Assembly (NCBI RefSeq): GCF_050943825.1
Contig: NZ_JBMNPX010000005.1
Span: forward strand, 136,656 to 200,655
DNA: 64,000 nucleotides
Source of the DNA: Pseudoflavonifractor sp050943825
GTDB lineage: Bacteria > Bacillota > Clostridia > Oscillospirales > Oscillospiraceae
Direction of reading: 5' to 3'
The notes beneath the pieces were generated by a model. It worked only from the letters and a program-made list of their open reading frames with translations, did no database searches and was not told the DNA's origin. The position numbers and the translations under genes are program-made. This document shows, one piece after another, positions 32,379-41,514 of the stretch (the first letter of the stretch is position 1; every line of letters starts with the position of its first letter).

Positions 32379-35300
32379 GTGACAGAGCGTGTATTCAACA
32401 AGGTACTGGTAGCCAACCGAGGCGAAATCGCCATCCGGGTGTTCCGCGCCTGCTACGACCTGGGGCTCCACACCGTGGCCATGTACTCCCACGAGGACAT
32501 CAACAGCCTGTTCCGCACCCGGGCCGACGAGGCCTACCTCATCGGCCACAACAAGTCCCCCCTTGGGGCCTATCTGGACATTCCCGCCATCATCGACCTG
32601 GCCAAGCGGCGGAAGGTGGATGCCATCCATCCGGGCTACGGCTTCCTGTCCGAGAACCCGGACTTCGCCCGTGCCTGTGAGGCGGAGGGCATCAAGTTCA
32701 TCGGTCCTTCCTCCGAGGTATTGGCCCGCATGGGCGACAAGCTGGCCGCCAAGGCCACAGCCATCGCCTGCGGCGTGCCCACCATTCCCGGCTCCGACCG
32801 CCCCCTGAAGGACGCGGACGAGGCCCTGGAGAAGGCCATTTCCTACGGCTTCCCCATCATCCTCAAGGCGGCTGCCGGCGGCGGCGGCCGCGGCATGCGC
32901 CGGTGCGACACGCCGGAGGAGGTTGCCCCCGCCTTTGAGCTGGTGCGCAACGAGGCCCGGAAGGCCTTCGGCAGCGAGGACATCTTTATTGAGAAATATC
33001 TGGTGGAGCCCAAGCACATCGAGGTGCAGATTCTGGGCGACCAGTATGGCAACGTGATGCACCTGGGTGAGCGCGACTGCTCCCTCCAGCGCCGTTACCA
33101 GAAGGTGGTGGAGTACGCCCCCGCCTGGAGCGTGCCCCAGGAGATCCGGGACAAGCTCCACGCCGACGCGGTGAAGGTGGCCAAGCACGTGGGCTACGTC
33201 AACGCGGGCACCGTGGAGTTCCTGGTGGACAAGGACGGCAACCACTACTTCATTGAGATGAACCCCCGGATTCAGGTGGAGCACACCGTCACCGAGATGG
33301 TCACCGGCGTGGACCTGGTGCGGGCTCAGATCCTCATCTCCGAGGGCTGCCCCCTGTCCGACCCCCGCATCGGCCTGACCAAGCAGGAGGATGTGCACAT
33401 CAGCGGCTACGCCATCCAGTGCCGTGTCACCACCGAGGACCCGGCCAACAATTTCGCCCCTGACACCGGCAAGATCACCGCCTACCGCTCCAGCGGCGGC
33501 TTCGGCGTCCGTCTGGACGGCGGCAACGCCTACACCGGCGCGGTCATCTCCCCCTATTACGACTCCCTGCTAGTCAAGGTCACCGCCTGGGACAACACCT
33601 TTGTGGGCACCTGCCACAAGGCGGTGCGCGCCGTCAGCGAGGAGCACGTCCGGGGCGTGAAGACCAACATTCCCTTTGTCACCAACATCCTCACCCACCC
33701 TGCCTTCCAGGCGGGCAAGTGCCACACCAAGTTCATCGACGAGACCCCCGAGCTCTTTGACATCAACACCGGCCGTGACCGTGCCACCAAGGTGCTCAAG
33801 TACATCGCCCAGATTCAGGTGGACAATCCCTCCGCCGAGCGCAAGCAGTACGACATCCCCCGGTTCCCGCCCGTCACCGGCAACCGGCCCGAGGGCCTCA
33901 AGCAGCTGCTGGACCGGGAGGGCCCCGAGGCGGTGAAGAAGTGGGTGCTGGAACAGAAGAAGCTGCTCATCACCGACACCACCATGCGGGACGCCCACCA
34001 GTCTCTGCTGTCCACCCGGGTGCGCACCCGTGACCTGCGTCTGGCCGCCGACGGCACCAGCGAAATCCTGGCCGACTGCTTCTCCCTGGAGATGTGGGGC
34101 GGCGCCACCTTCGACGTGGCCTACCGGTTCCTCCACGAGTCCCCCTGGGAGCGGCTGGATTCCCTGCGGAAGAAGATCCCCAACATCCCCTTCCAGATGC
34201 TCCTCCGGGGCGCCAACGCGGTGGGCTACACCAACTACCCCGACAACCTGATCCGGGAGTTCGTGAAGGAGGCCGCCCGCAGCGGCATCGACGTGTTCCG
34301 TATCTTTGACTCCCTCAACTGGGTGCCCGGCATGGAGGTTGCCATGGAGGAGGTGCTCAAGGAGAACAAGCTCTGCGAGGCCTCCATCTGCTACACCGGC
34401 GACATTCTGGACCCTAAGCGGGACAAATACACCCTGCAGTACTATGTGAATCTGGCCAAGGAGCTGGAGCGCCGGGGCGCCCACCTGCTGGCCATCAAGG
34501 ACATGTCCGGCCTGCTCAAGCCCTACGCGGCCAAGAAGCTGGTGTCCATCCTGAAGCAGGAGGTGGGCCTGCCCATCCACCTCCACACCCACGACACCAC
34601 CGCCAACCAGGTGGCCGCCTACCTCATGGCCGCCGAGGCTGGCGTGGACATCGTGGACTGCGCCATCGCCTCCATGTCCAGCCTGACCAGCCAGCCCTCC
34701 ATGAACGCGGTGGTAGCCGCCCTCCAGGGCACGGAGCGGGACACCGGCCTGGACCTGCAGCGGCTGCAGAAGCTGGACGACTACTGGGCCGACGTGCGGC
34801 TGCGGTACGACAGCTTTGACCACGGCCTGAAGAACCCCACCACCGACATCTACCGCTACGAGATCCCCGGCGGCCAGTACACCAACCTGTATCCCCAGGT
34901 CATCTCCCTGGGCCTTGGCCACCGGTTCGAAGAGGTCAAGGAGATGTACAAGACCGTCAACGACATGCTGGGCGACATCGTGAAGGTGACCCCCTCCTCC
35001 AAGATGGTGGGCGACCTGGCCATCTTCATGGTGCAGAACAACCTGACGCCGGAGAACATTGTGGAGCGGGGCGAGGCTCTCACCTTCCCCGACAGCGTGG
35101 TGAGCTACTTCAAGGGCATGATGGGTCAGCCTGCCTGGGGCTTCCCCGAGGACCTGCAGCGGGTGGTGCTCAAGGGCGAGGAGCCCATCACCTGCCGGCC
35201 CGGCGAGCTGCTGCCCCCCGTGGACTTCGACGCCGTGCGGGAGGAGATGCGCCCCTTCATGGGCGGCGACGAGATCAACATGCGGGCCATGCTGTCCTAC

Positions 35301-35813
35301 TGCCTCTACCCCAAGGTGTATGAGGAGTACCGGCAGCACCGCAACGAGTACGGCTACATCGCCCGCATGGGCAGCCATGTGTTCTTCAACGGCATGGCCC
35401 TGGGCGAGACCAACCAGATCAACATCGAGGACGGCAAGACCCTGGTCATCAAGTACCTGGGTCTGGGCGATCTGAATGAGGACGGCACCCGTACCGTCCA
35501 ATTTGAGCTCAACGGCCAGCGCCGCGAGGTGGCGGTGCCCGATCGGACCGCCGAGGTCAAGGGTGTCCAGGTCACCCTGGCCGACCCTGAGGACAAGAGC
35601 CAGGTGGGCGCGTCCATCCCCGGCATGGTGTCCAAGGTGAGCGTCCAGCCCGGCGACAGGGTGGAGGCCAACCAGGTGCTGGGTATCATCGAGGCCATGA
35701 AGATGGAGACCAGCGTGGTGGCCCGTCTGGCGGGCACCGTGGAGGCCATCCATGTCCAGGAGGGCGACAACGTCAAAGCCGGTCAGCTGCTCTTCACCGT
35801 CAAGCCCGACTGA
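32379..35813 (+). CDS. pyc: Pyruvate carboxylase
   Basis: About 1144 residues, the full single-chain enzyme. Carboxylates pyruvate to oxaloacetate using biotin. Order: biotin carboxylase (KVLVANRGEIAIRVFRACYD; ATP loop AAAGGGGRGMRR; about 1-455), carboxyltransferase (DTTMRDAHQSLLSTRVRTRD; about 535-800), then a C-terminal biotinyl domain with EAMKMET, the lysine near residue 1108. Start: ATG at 32370 overlaps the only ribosome site (AAAGGA), whereas GTG at 32379 stands eight bases after it and gives an N-terminus like Bacillus PycA; GTG is preferred, a nine-base difference. BirA and BioY in this window supply and attach the biotin. Confidence 0.97.
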   Translation: MTERVFNKVLVANRGEIAIRVFRACYDLGLHTVAMYSHEDINSLFRTRADEAYLIGHNKSPLGAYLDIPAIIDLAKRRKVDAIHPGYGFLSENPDFARACEAEGIKFIGPSSEVLARMGDKLAAKATAIACGVPTIPGSDRPLKDADEALEKAISYGFPIILKAAAGGGGRGMRRCDTPEEVAPAFELVRNEARKAFGSEDIFIEKYLVEPKHIEVQILGDQYGNVMHLGERDCSLQRRYQKVVEYAPAWSVPQEIRDKLHADAVKVAKHVGYVNAGTVEFLVDKDGNHYFIEMNPRIQVEHTVTEMVTGVDLVRAQILISEGCPLSDPRIGLTKQEDVHISGYAIQCRVTTEDPANNFAPDTGKITAYRSSGGFGVRLDGGNAYTGAVISPYYDSLLVKVTAWDNTFVGTCHKAVRAVSEEHVRGVKTNIPFVTNILTHPAFQAGKCHTKFIDETPELFDINTGRDRATKVLKYIAQIQVDNPSAERKQYDIPRFPPVTGNRPEGLKQLLDREGPEAVKKWVLEQKKLLITDTTMRDAHQSLLSTRVRTRDLRLAADGTSEILADCFSLEMWGGATFDVAYRFLHESPWERLDSLRKKIPNIPFQMLLRGANAVGYTNYPDNLIREFVKEAARSGIDVFRIFDSLNWVPGMEVAMEEVLKENKLCEASICYTGDILDPKRDKYTLQYYVNLAKELERRGAHLLAIKDMSGLLKPYAAKKLVSILKQEVGLPIHLHTHDTTANQVAAYLMAAEAGVDIVDCAIASMSSLTSQPSMNAVVAALQGTERDTGLDLQRLQKLDDYWADVRLRYDSFDHGLKNPTTDIYRYEIPGGQYTNLYPQVISLGLGHRFEEVKEMYKTVNDMLGDIVKVTPSSKMVGDLAIFMVQNNLTPENIVERGEALTFPDSVVSYFKGMMGQPAWGFPEDLQRVVLKGEEPITCRPGELLPPVDFDAVREEMRPFMGGDEINMRAMLSYCLYPKVYEEYRQHRNEYGYIARMGSHVFFNGMALGETNQINIEDGKTLVIKYLGLGDLNEDGTRTVQFELNGQRREVAVPDRTAEVKGVQVTLADPEDKSQVGASIPGMVSKVSVQPGDRVEANQVLGIIEAMKMETSVVARLAGTVEAIHVQEGDNVKAGQLLFTVKPD

Positions 35814-35835
35814 TTCCTGTTTCAGGGGCAAAAAA

Positions 35836-35866
35836 GGCGCGCGCCCCCAGTGGGGGGCGCGCCGGA
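35836..35866. terminator. Bidirectional terminator after pyc
   Basis: Stem GGCGCGCGCCCCC / GGGGGGCGCGCC preceded by an A run. It is followed on the plus strand by a short T run a few bases later. It lies between convergent pyc and the CNNM gene. Confidence 0.75.
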
Positions 35867-35872
35867 TGATTT

Positions 35873-37177
35873 TTAATTCAGCAGACAGCGGCAGCCCTCC
35901 TTGTCCTTCTCTTTCCGGTCCTTTTTGTCCTCTTCCTTCTCGTCAGGCAGCACCACCACTTTGATCTCCATGACCCGGCGGTGGTCCACCTTGGTGACGG
36001 TCACGTCCAGGCCGTCAGCCTGGAACCGGTCCCCTTCCTCGGGGATACGGCCCACCTGCTCCATGACCCAGCCGGACACCGTGTTGGCGTCACAGCTGCC
36101 CTTGATGGAGAAGATGTCATACAGGTCGGTCAGGTCGGCAGAGCAGGAGATGAGGTAGCTGCCGTCGGCCTGCTTCTGGAACTGCTCGATGACCTCATCG
36201 TGCTCGTCCCAGATCTCGCCCACCAGCTCCTCCACAATGTCCTCCATGGTGACCAGGCCCTCAGTGCCGCCGTACTCGTCCACCACAATGACCATATGGG
36301 CCTTCTCACGCTGGAGAATGCGGAGCATCTCGGAGATCTTGGTGTTTCCGGTGGTGTAGAGCACAGTGCCCATAAAGGAGGACAGGTCGCTGATGCCGTG
36401 GTAGCGGGCGGCGTGGAAGTCCTTCTCGTGGATGACGCCCACGATGTCGTCAATGTCCTCATGGTACACGGGCAGACGGGAGAAGCCGCTCTCGGCGAAT
36501 ACCTTGGCCACCTCGTCCATGTCGGCGGTGTCCTCCACCGCCACAATGTCCACCCGGGGGGTGAGAATCTCCTCCACCTCCATGTCGCCGAACTCAATGG
36601 CGGAACGGATCAGCTCACTCTCGTGCTGGTCCAGGCCGCCCTCGTCCTCGGCCTGGTCCACCATGGTGATGAGCTCCTCCTCGGTGATGCCCTCGTCCTC
36701 CTTCTTGTGGAAGATGAGGGTGAGCAGCTTCTTCCACTGGGTGAAGAGGAAGTTGAGGGGCCGCAGCACGGTGAGGAAGAACTTCAGCAGAGGCGCGGAG
36801 AACATGGCGAAGGCCTCAGGGGACTCCTTGGCCAGGCTCTTGGGGGAGATCTCACCAAAGATCAGGATGACCACGGTGAGCACCACTGTGGACACCGTGG
36901 GGCCGTAGGCTCCCAGCAGCTTGGTGAAGAGCACGGTGCCGATGGTGGTGGCGGTGATATTGACAATGTTGTTGCCTATCAGGATAGTGGAGAGCAGGCG
37001 GTCAAAGTCCTCCTCCAGCTCCAGGGCCAGAGCGGCCCGGCGGTTGCCTGCGTCGGCCCGGCTCTTCAGCCGCACCCGGTTGAGAGAGGAGAAGGCGGTC
37101 TCCGTGGCCGAAAAGTAGGACGACATGGCCACCAGGAAGATGAGAACGACTATCATGATAATACTGGCACTGTCCAT
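35873..37177 (-). CDS. CNNM/CorC-type transporter (hemolysin family, DUF21-CBS-CorC_HlyC)
   Basis: 434 residues: DUF21 membrane domain (about 1-185, with ATETAFSSLNRVRLKSRAD and FGEISPKSLAKESPE), a CBS pair (about 200-330: LTPRVDIVAVEDTADMDEV, VVDEYGGTEGLVTMEDIVEE) and a CorC_HlyC domain (about 345-425). The family exports Mg2+ or Co2+; the hemolysin name is historical. The charged tail KEEDKKDRKEKDKEGC is lineage-specific. Start taken at ATG 37175-37177; AGGAG is 15 bases upstream, longer than ideal. A long leader with a terminator-like hairpin precedes it. Confidence 0.92.
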   Translation of the reverse strand: MDSASIIMIVVLIFLVAMSSYFSATETAFSSLNRVRLKSRADAGNRRAALALELEEDFDRLLSTILIGNNIVNITATTIGTVLFTKLLGAYGPTVSTVVLTVVILIFGEISPKSLAKESPEAFAMFSAPLLKFFLTVLRPLNFLFTQWKKLLTLIFHKKEDEGITEEELITMVDQAEDEGGLDQHESELIRSAIEFGDMEVEEILTPRVDIVAVEDTADMDEVAKVFAESGFSRLPVYHEDIDDIVGVIHEKDFHAARYHGISDLSSFMGTVLYTTGNTKISEMLRILQREKAHMVIVVDEYGGTEGLVTMEDIVEELVGEIWDEHDEVIEQFQKQADGSYLISCSADLTDLYDIFSIKGSCDANTVSGWVMEQVGRIPEEGDRFQADGLDVTVTKVDHRRVMEIKVVVLPDEKEEDKKDRKEKDKEGCRCLLN

Positions 37178-37363
37178 AATGGAACTGATCACTCCTAAAA
37201 TATGAATATACTGCAGGTGGGTTGCTCCGGTATTTCCCCGTTTTTGCGCGCAAAAGGACAGCCCTATCCCCGGGGGATAACGCTGTCCTCAACCATTGAC
37301 GCTATGTAATTGGGTAAGGGAGGTTCGTCCACGAGGGCTCACCGGTTCCTTTCCTGCTTATTG
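37178..37363 (-). promoter_or_regulatory. Leader of the CNNM gene with terminator-like hairpin (candidate attenuator/riboswitch)
   Basis: From the predicted start (about 37363) the RNA runs about 75 bases, then forms a strong hairpin (GGACAGC...GCTGTCC with GGGGATA/TATCCCC inside, 37255-37288) followed by TTTT, then about 75 more bases to the ATG. That is the shape of an attenuator. The upstream part contains GGTGAGCCCTCGTGGACGAA, which I could not match to M-box, yybP-ykoY, NiCo or c-di-AMP motifs by eye. The rest of 37364-37578 holds the promoter and no other gene. Confidence 0.55.
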
Positions 37364-37369
37364 GTACAG

Positions 37370-37398
37370 ATAATATCACAGCATGGTATAAAATGCAA
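37370..37398 (-). promoter_or_regulatory. Promoter of the CNNM gene
   Basis: Minus strand TTGCAT (37393-37398), 17 bases, TATTAT (37370-37375). Confidence 0.65.
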
Positions 37399-37578
37399 GA
37401 GGCGTGTTTTTCCCTCCCTGTCCGGAAAATTTTTTCCTCGTATTAAAATGGTTTGCGCTTCCCGGCAAATTAAGATATACTAACTATGTATGACCTGTTT
37501 GTACCGACGCTGCGCCGGATGTGTTCTGTCCCGCAGCTCCCTTATCCCAAGGCGCGCCATGGGCGCATGGAGGTTGCT

Positions 37579-38700
37579 ATGGACCGGCTGAAATTTTTTG
37601 TTCCCACTCTCTTTGGGCTGGAGGGGTTGGCCGCCGACGAGCTGCGCCGGCTGAAGCTCTCCGACGTGCGGGCCGAAAACGGCCACGTGCTCTGTACCGG
37701 CCAGCTCCGGGATATTCCCCGCCTTAATCTGAATCTGCGCACCGGAGAGCGGGTGCTGCTGGTGCTGGGCTCCTTTCGCGCCCCCGACTTTGACGCCCTG
37801 TTTGAGGGCGTGCGGGCCATCCCCTGGGAGGACTATCTCCCCCGTACCGCCGCCTTCCCCGTGAAGGGCCACAGCCTCAACTCCGCCCTCCATTCCGTCC
37901 CCGCCTGCCAGTCCATTGTGAAAAAGGCAGTGGCCGCCCGGCTGGGCAAGGCCTACGGGCTGGAGACCCTGCCGGAGACGGGTACCCTGTTCCAAATCCA
38001 GTTCTCCATTATGAAGGATACCGCCACCATCCTGCTGGACACCACCGGCGCCGGCCTCCACAAGCGTGGCTACCGGGCGGTGGGCGTGGTGGCCCCGCTC
38101 CGGGAGACTCTGGCCGCCGCCATGGTGATGCTGTCCCAGTACCGGGGGAAGGACCCCTTCTGCGATCCCTTCTGCGGATCGGGCACCATTGCCATTGAGG
38201 CCGCCCTCATTGCCAAAAACCGGGCCCCCGGTCTGGACCGGTCCTTCTCCGCCCAGAAGTGGCCCTGGCTGCCTGCCCAGAACTGGATGGCCGCCGCCGG
38301 CGAGGCTATGGACGGGGAATTTGATGGCCAGTACGACATCTGGGGCGGAGATATTGACCCCAAGGCCGTGGAGATCGCCCGCTCCAATGCGGAGAAGGCC
38401 GGGGTAGAGGATCTGGTCCGCTTCGACGTGGCGGACGCCACCCGTTTCCACCGCAGCGAGCCCTATGGCCGGGTGGTCACCAATCCCCCCTATGGCGAGC
38501 GCATTATGGAGAAGAAGGAGGCCGAGGGCCTGTACACCGCCTTCGGACAGGCAGTCCGGGGCCTGCCCTCCGGGTGGCGGGTGTCCGTCCTGTCCTCCCA
38601 CACCGAGTTTGAACGCACCTTCGGCCGCACTGCCGACAAGAAGCGCAAGCTCTATAACGGCATGATCAAGTGCGACCTGTTCCAGTACAATAAGCGGTAA
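37579..38700 (+). CDS. THUMP-domain class I SAM-dependent RNA methyltransferase (RlmL/YpsC type)
   Basis: 373 residues. THUMP RNA-binding region about 45-155, then a UPF0020 methyltransferase: the SAM loop DPFCGSGTIAIEAALIA (about 194-210) and the catalytic VVTNPPYGERI (about 300). It methylates guanine N2 in 23S rNA in characterised relatives. Start: ATG at 37579 follows GGAGGTTGCT; the frame is open to 37486, but that part gives an atypical N-terminus. Confidence 0.93.
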   Translation: MDRLKFFVPTLFGLEGLAADELRRLKLSDVRAENGHVLCTGQLRDIPRLNLNLRTGERVLLVLGSFRAPDFDALFEGVRAIPWEDYLPRTAAFPVKGHSLNSALHSVPACQSIVKKAVAARLGKAYGLETLPETGTLFQIQFSIMKDTATILLDTTGAGLHKRGYRAVGVVAPLRETLAAAMVMLSQYRGKDPFCDPFCGSGTIAIEAALIAKNRAPGLDRSFSAQKWPWLPAQNWMAAAGEAMDGEFDGQYDIWGGDIDPKAVEIARSNAEKAGVEDLVRFDVADATRFHRSEPYGRVVTNPPYGERIMEKKEAEGLYTAFGQAVRGLPSGWRVSVLSSHTEFERTFGRTADKKRKLYNGMIKCDLFQYNKR

Positions 38701-38748
38701 GCCGCCCTCCTCTGCCGGGAGGCCGGCTGTCATGAAAAGGAGTTTGAA

Positions 38749-39933
38749 ATGAAAGGAACCTTCCGCAAGCTGTCCCTCCTGCTCTCCCTGACCCTTATCT
38801 TCTCCCTGATTGCCCCCGCTGCCCTGGCGTGGGAGGTCAAGGGCAGCTACACCGAGGGAATGGCCACCGTCAGCGACGGCAGCGCCTGGGGCTATGTCAA
38901 TGCCTCCGGCATCGTAGCCATCCCCGTCCGGTTTGAGGAGGCCTCCGACTTCTCCCTGGGCGTGGCCCTGGTGAAGGAGGACGGCAAGTACGGCCTGCTC
39001 CGGCAGGACGGTCTGTTTCTGCTGGAGCCCCTGTACGACAGTCTCACCCTGGTGGACTGCGGGGTGTATATTGCCCAGCGGGAGGGCGCCTGGGAGCTGC
39101 TGAGCGTGGTGCCTGTCTCCGGTGAGGACGGCGCCTCCCACCAGCTGTATACCGGCGCCAGCTCCATCACCGTGGAGCAGGGCACAAACGGCAAGGAGAT
39201 TGTAATCCGCTGGGCCGACCGGGACAGCGTCCACATCCCGCTCTCCACCCTGCCCCAGACCCTCTACGGCCTGAAGGTCCCCTTTGCCGCCTTCTCTCTC
39301 CGCTCCAGCCGCACCGCCTCCTTCTCCGACGTGTCCGGCAAGGACTGGTTTGACCTGTGGGTGGACCTGGCTTACAATCTGCGCCTGATGGAGGGCCCCG
39401 GAGACGGTACCTTCCAGCCCTACAACACCCTCACTGTGGGCGAGGCGCTGAAGATGGCCGCCGTGCTGGACAGCACCTACTCCGGCAGGCGCTTTACCAG
39501 CGGCGGCGACCCCTGGTACACCAATGCGGTGAACTACTGCCTGACCAACGGCATTATCACCAGCTCCACCTTCAAGAGCTATACCCGCCCCATCACCCGT
39601 GCGGAGTTGGCTCTGGTGCTGGCCGCCACCGCACCTGTCCGAAATGCGGATGACATCAACGACTCCAGCCGTGTGGCTTCCTCTATCCCCGACGTGTCCA
39701 GCGGCGACTTCGCCGCCAGTTCCATCTACGCGATGTACTCCAAGGGCATTGTCAGCGGCAGCGATAAGCAGCTTACCTACCGCCCCGACGCGGTCATCAC
39801 CCGCAGTGAGGTGGCCGCCATGGTGGCCCGCATCGCCCGGCCGGAGCAGCGTATTATTCTCTGGCCCTCCAGTGACTCCTCCACCTATTACCACGCCGCC
39901 GGAACCCAGTTCTCCGCCGCCTCCACTTCCTGA
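38749..39933 (+). CDS. Secreted WG-repeat protein with three SLH domains
   Basis: 394 residues. Signal peptide about 1-27 (LLLSLTLIFSLIAPAALAW). Residues about 30-110 carry WG-type beta repeats (WGYVNASGIVAIPVRFEEAS, KYGLLRQDGLFLLEPLYDS). Residues about 185-370 hold three SLH repeats (FSDVSGKDWFDLWV, GDPWYTNAVNYCLTNGII, IPDVSSGDFAASSIYAMYSK) for wall attachment. Function unknown; surface-exposed by architecture. AAAGGAG precedes the ATG, and it may be cotranscribed with the neighbours on both sides. Confidence 0.88.
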   Translation: MKGTFRKLSLLLSLTLIFSLIAPAALAWEVKGSYTEGMATVSDGSAWGYVNASGIVAIPVRFEEASDFSLGVALVKEDGKYGLLRQDGLFLLEPLYDSLTLVDCGVYIAQREGAWELLSVVPVSGEDGASHQLYTGASSITVEQGTNGKEIVIRWADRDSVHIPLSTLPQTLYGLKVPFAAFSLRSSRTASFSDVSGKDWFDLWVDLAYNLRLMEGPGDGTFQPYNTLTVGEALKMAAVLDSTYSGRRFTSGGDPWYTNAVNYCLTNGIITSSTFKSYTRPITRAELALVLAATAPVRNADDINDSSRVASSIPDVSSGDFAASSIYAMYSKGIVSGSDKQLTYRPDAVITRSEVAAMVARIARPEQRIILWPSSDSSTYYHAAGTQFSAASTS

Positions 39934-39951
39934 ATGAGGAGCTGAGCGTGC

Positions 39952-40914
39952 ATGAAGCACCTGTTCATTATCAACCCTGCTGCCGGAAAACACGGCAGCA
40001 CCGACGCCCTCACCGCCCAGATTCGGGAGATTTTCGGCGGCCGCGGGCTGGACTATGAGATTGCCTTTACCAGCGGCGCGGGCACGGGGGAAAACCTGGC
40101 CCGGGCCGCTGCCCAGAGCGGAGCGCCGGTGCGTATCTACGCCTGCGGCGGAGACGGCACCCTTAATGAGGTGGTTAACGGCGCCGCAGGGTACGACAAC
40201 GCCGCCGTCACCAACGTGCCCAAGGGCACAGGCAACGATTTTCTGAAGATTTTTGGGAAGAACTACCGCGCCCGTTTCTCCGACCTGGCTGCCCTGGCGG
40301 ACGGTCCCCAGGCCGCCCTGGACCTGATGGACTGCAACGGCAAGCTGGGGCTGGGGGTCATCTGCGCCGGCGTGGACGCCCGAGTGGCCGCCGACGTACA
40401 TAAATACAAGGCCCTGCCCCTGGTGTCCGGCGTGGGGGCCTATATCCTCTCTCTGGTGGTCAACGTGTTCAAGGGCCTGACCCGCCCCACCCAAATCCAG
40501 GTGGACGGCGAGACCCTGGACGGCCCCAGCACCATCATCTGTATCTGCAATGGCCGGTACTACGGCGGCGGTTTTATGCCCGTGGGTGAGGCTCAGCCGG
40601 ACGACGGTATCCTGGACATGCTGGTGGTGCCCAAGGTGAGCCGCTTCACCTTCTTCCGCCTGGTGAGCAAATACGCCAAGGGCCTCTACCGGCAGCTCCC
40701 CCAGGTCATCCGGGACTTCCACTGCCAGGAGATCTCCTTCACCTCCCCGGAGGAGCTGGTGGCCGTTGTAGACGGCGAGGTGATGCGCTCCCGCAGCTTT
40801 ACCGTCCGTCTGTCCGGGAAGAAAATCAACTTTTTTTATCCCCCCGACCTGTTTTGGCGTAAAAGTTTACAGACTGCTAACAATTCCAGCGGCTCTTTTT
40901 CCACTGTTTCATGA
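39952..40914 (+). CDS. Lipid kinase, YegS/DgkB (diacylglycerol kinase catalytic domain) family
   Basis: 320 residues. DAGK_cat domain with FIINPAAGKHGS at the start and the nucleotide motif YACGGDGTLNEVVNG (about 61-75), then VPKGTGNDFLK. It phosphorylates diacylglycerol or a related lipid, recycling lipids released by lipoteichoic acid or exopolymer synthesis. GAGGAGCTGAG lies before the ATG. Ends before a terminator. Confidence 0.93.
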   Translation: MKHLFIINPAAGKHGSTDALTAQIREIFGGRGLDYEIAFTSGAGTGENLARAAAQSGAPVRIYACGGDGTLNEVVNGAAGYDNAAVTNVPKGTGNDFLKIFGKNYRARFSDLAALADGPQAALDLMDCNGKLGLGVICAGVDARVAADVHKYKALPLVSGVGAYILSLVVNVFKGLTRPTQIQVDGETLDGPSTIICICNGRYYGGGFMPVGEAQPDDGILDMLVVPKVSRFTFFRLVSKYAKGLYRQLPQVIRDFHCQEISFTSPEELVAVVDGEVMRSRSFTVRLSGKKINFFYPPDLFWRKSLQTANNSSGSFSTVS

Positions 40915-40960
40915 AATCGCGAGAAAATCGGAGCTTCCAGCACTTAGAATGAGCTATTTT

Positions 40961-41012
40961 AAAATTCACCGGATTTTACCTGGATTTCAGGCAAAAATCC
41001 GGTGAATTTTTA
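40961..41012 (+). terminator. Terminator of the lipid kinase gene
   Basis: Long stem AAAATTCACCGGATTTT / AAAATCCGGTGAATTTT around a 16-base loop, ending in TTTTT. It lies directly before the groES promoter. Confidence 0.85.
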
Positions 41013-41013
41013 C

Positions 41014-41042
41014 TTGCACATTTTGCGCTCCAAAGCTATTAT
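41014..41042 (+). promoter_or_regulatory. groESL promoter (sigma-A type)
   Basis: TTGCAC (41014-41019), 17 bases, TATTAT (41037-41042). Confidence 0.75.
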
Positions 41043-41052
41043 TATAAGTGCG

Positions 41053-41079
41053 TTAGCACTCCGGCAAAATGAGTGCTAA
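41053..41079. promoter_or_regulatory. CIRCE element (HrcA operator)
   Basis: TTAGCACTC (41053-41061), nine bases, GAGTGCTAA (41071-41079): an exact match to the CIRCE consensus. It lies just after the promoter, so HrcA should repress groESL and release it on heat shock. hrcA itself is not in the window. Confidence 0.98.
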
Positions 41080-41133
41080 GACACAGGAACGTTTACAAAA
41101 TACATTCTTCATATACGCAAGGAGGAACCAGCT

Positions 41134-41418
41134 ATGAATCTCAAACCCCTGGCCGATCGCGTGATCATCAAGATGGTGGAGGCCGAGGAGACCACCAAGA
41201 GCGGCATCATCCTCACCGGCTCCGCCAAGGAGAAGCCCGAAGTGGCCGAAGTTATCGCCGTGGGCCCCGGCGGCATGGTGGACGGCAAGGAAGTCGTCAT
41301 GACCGTGAAGGTGGGCGACAAGGTCATCACCAGCAAGTACTCCGGCACCCAGGTCAAGGTTGAGGGCGAGGAGTACACCATCGTCCGTCAGGGCGACATT
41401 CTGGCCATCGTGGAGTAA
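41134..41418 (+). CDS. groES: Co-chaperonin GroES
   Basis: 94 residues, full length. Caps the GroEL ring. Starts LKPLADRVIIKMVEAEETTK, with the mobile-loop region KSGIILTGSAKEK and the end YTIVRQGDILAIVE. AAGGAGG precedes the ATG. First gene of the CIRCE-controlled groES-groEL operon. Confidence 0.98.
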   Translation: MNLKPLADRVIIKMVEAEETTKSGIILTGSAKEKPEVAEVIAVGPGGMVDGKEVVMTVKVGDKVITSKYSGTQVKVEGEEYTIVRQGDILAIVE

Positions 41419-41514
41419 TTTCCCTCTTTGGGGCGCACTTCCCTGTCCGCCCCGCACACAGCAACGAATTTTCCCGGGCGGCTTCCGCCCGATTCAAATT
41501 GGAGGTTTTTGATT

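Noticed and set aside
33570..35831. A 753-codon open frame opposite pyc
   Set aside because: Antisense artefact over a certain gene. The same applies to frames opposite rny (12054-13601) and groEL (41494-43161).
37200..37370. Identification of the CNNM leader as an M-box, yybP-ykoY or c-di-AMP riboswitch
   Set aside because: I could not find the conserved core of any of these by eye, so it is listed only as a candidate attenuator.
40915..41000. A small RNA gene before groES
   Set aside because: The strong hairpin there is explained as the terminator of the lipid kinase gene.
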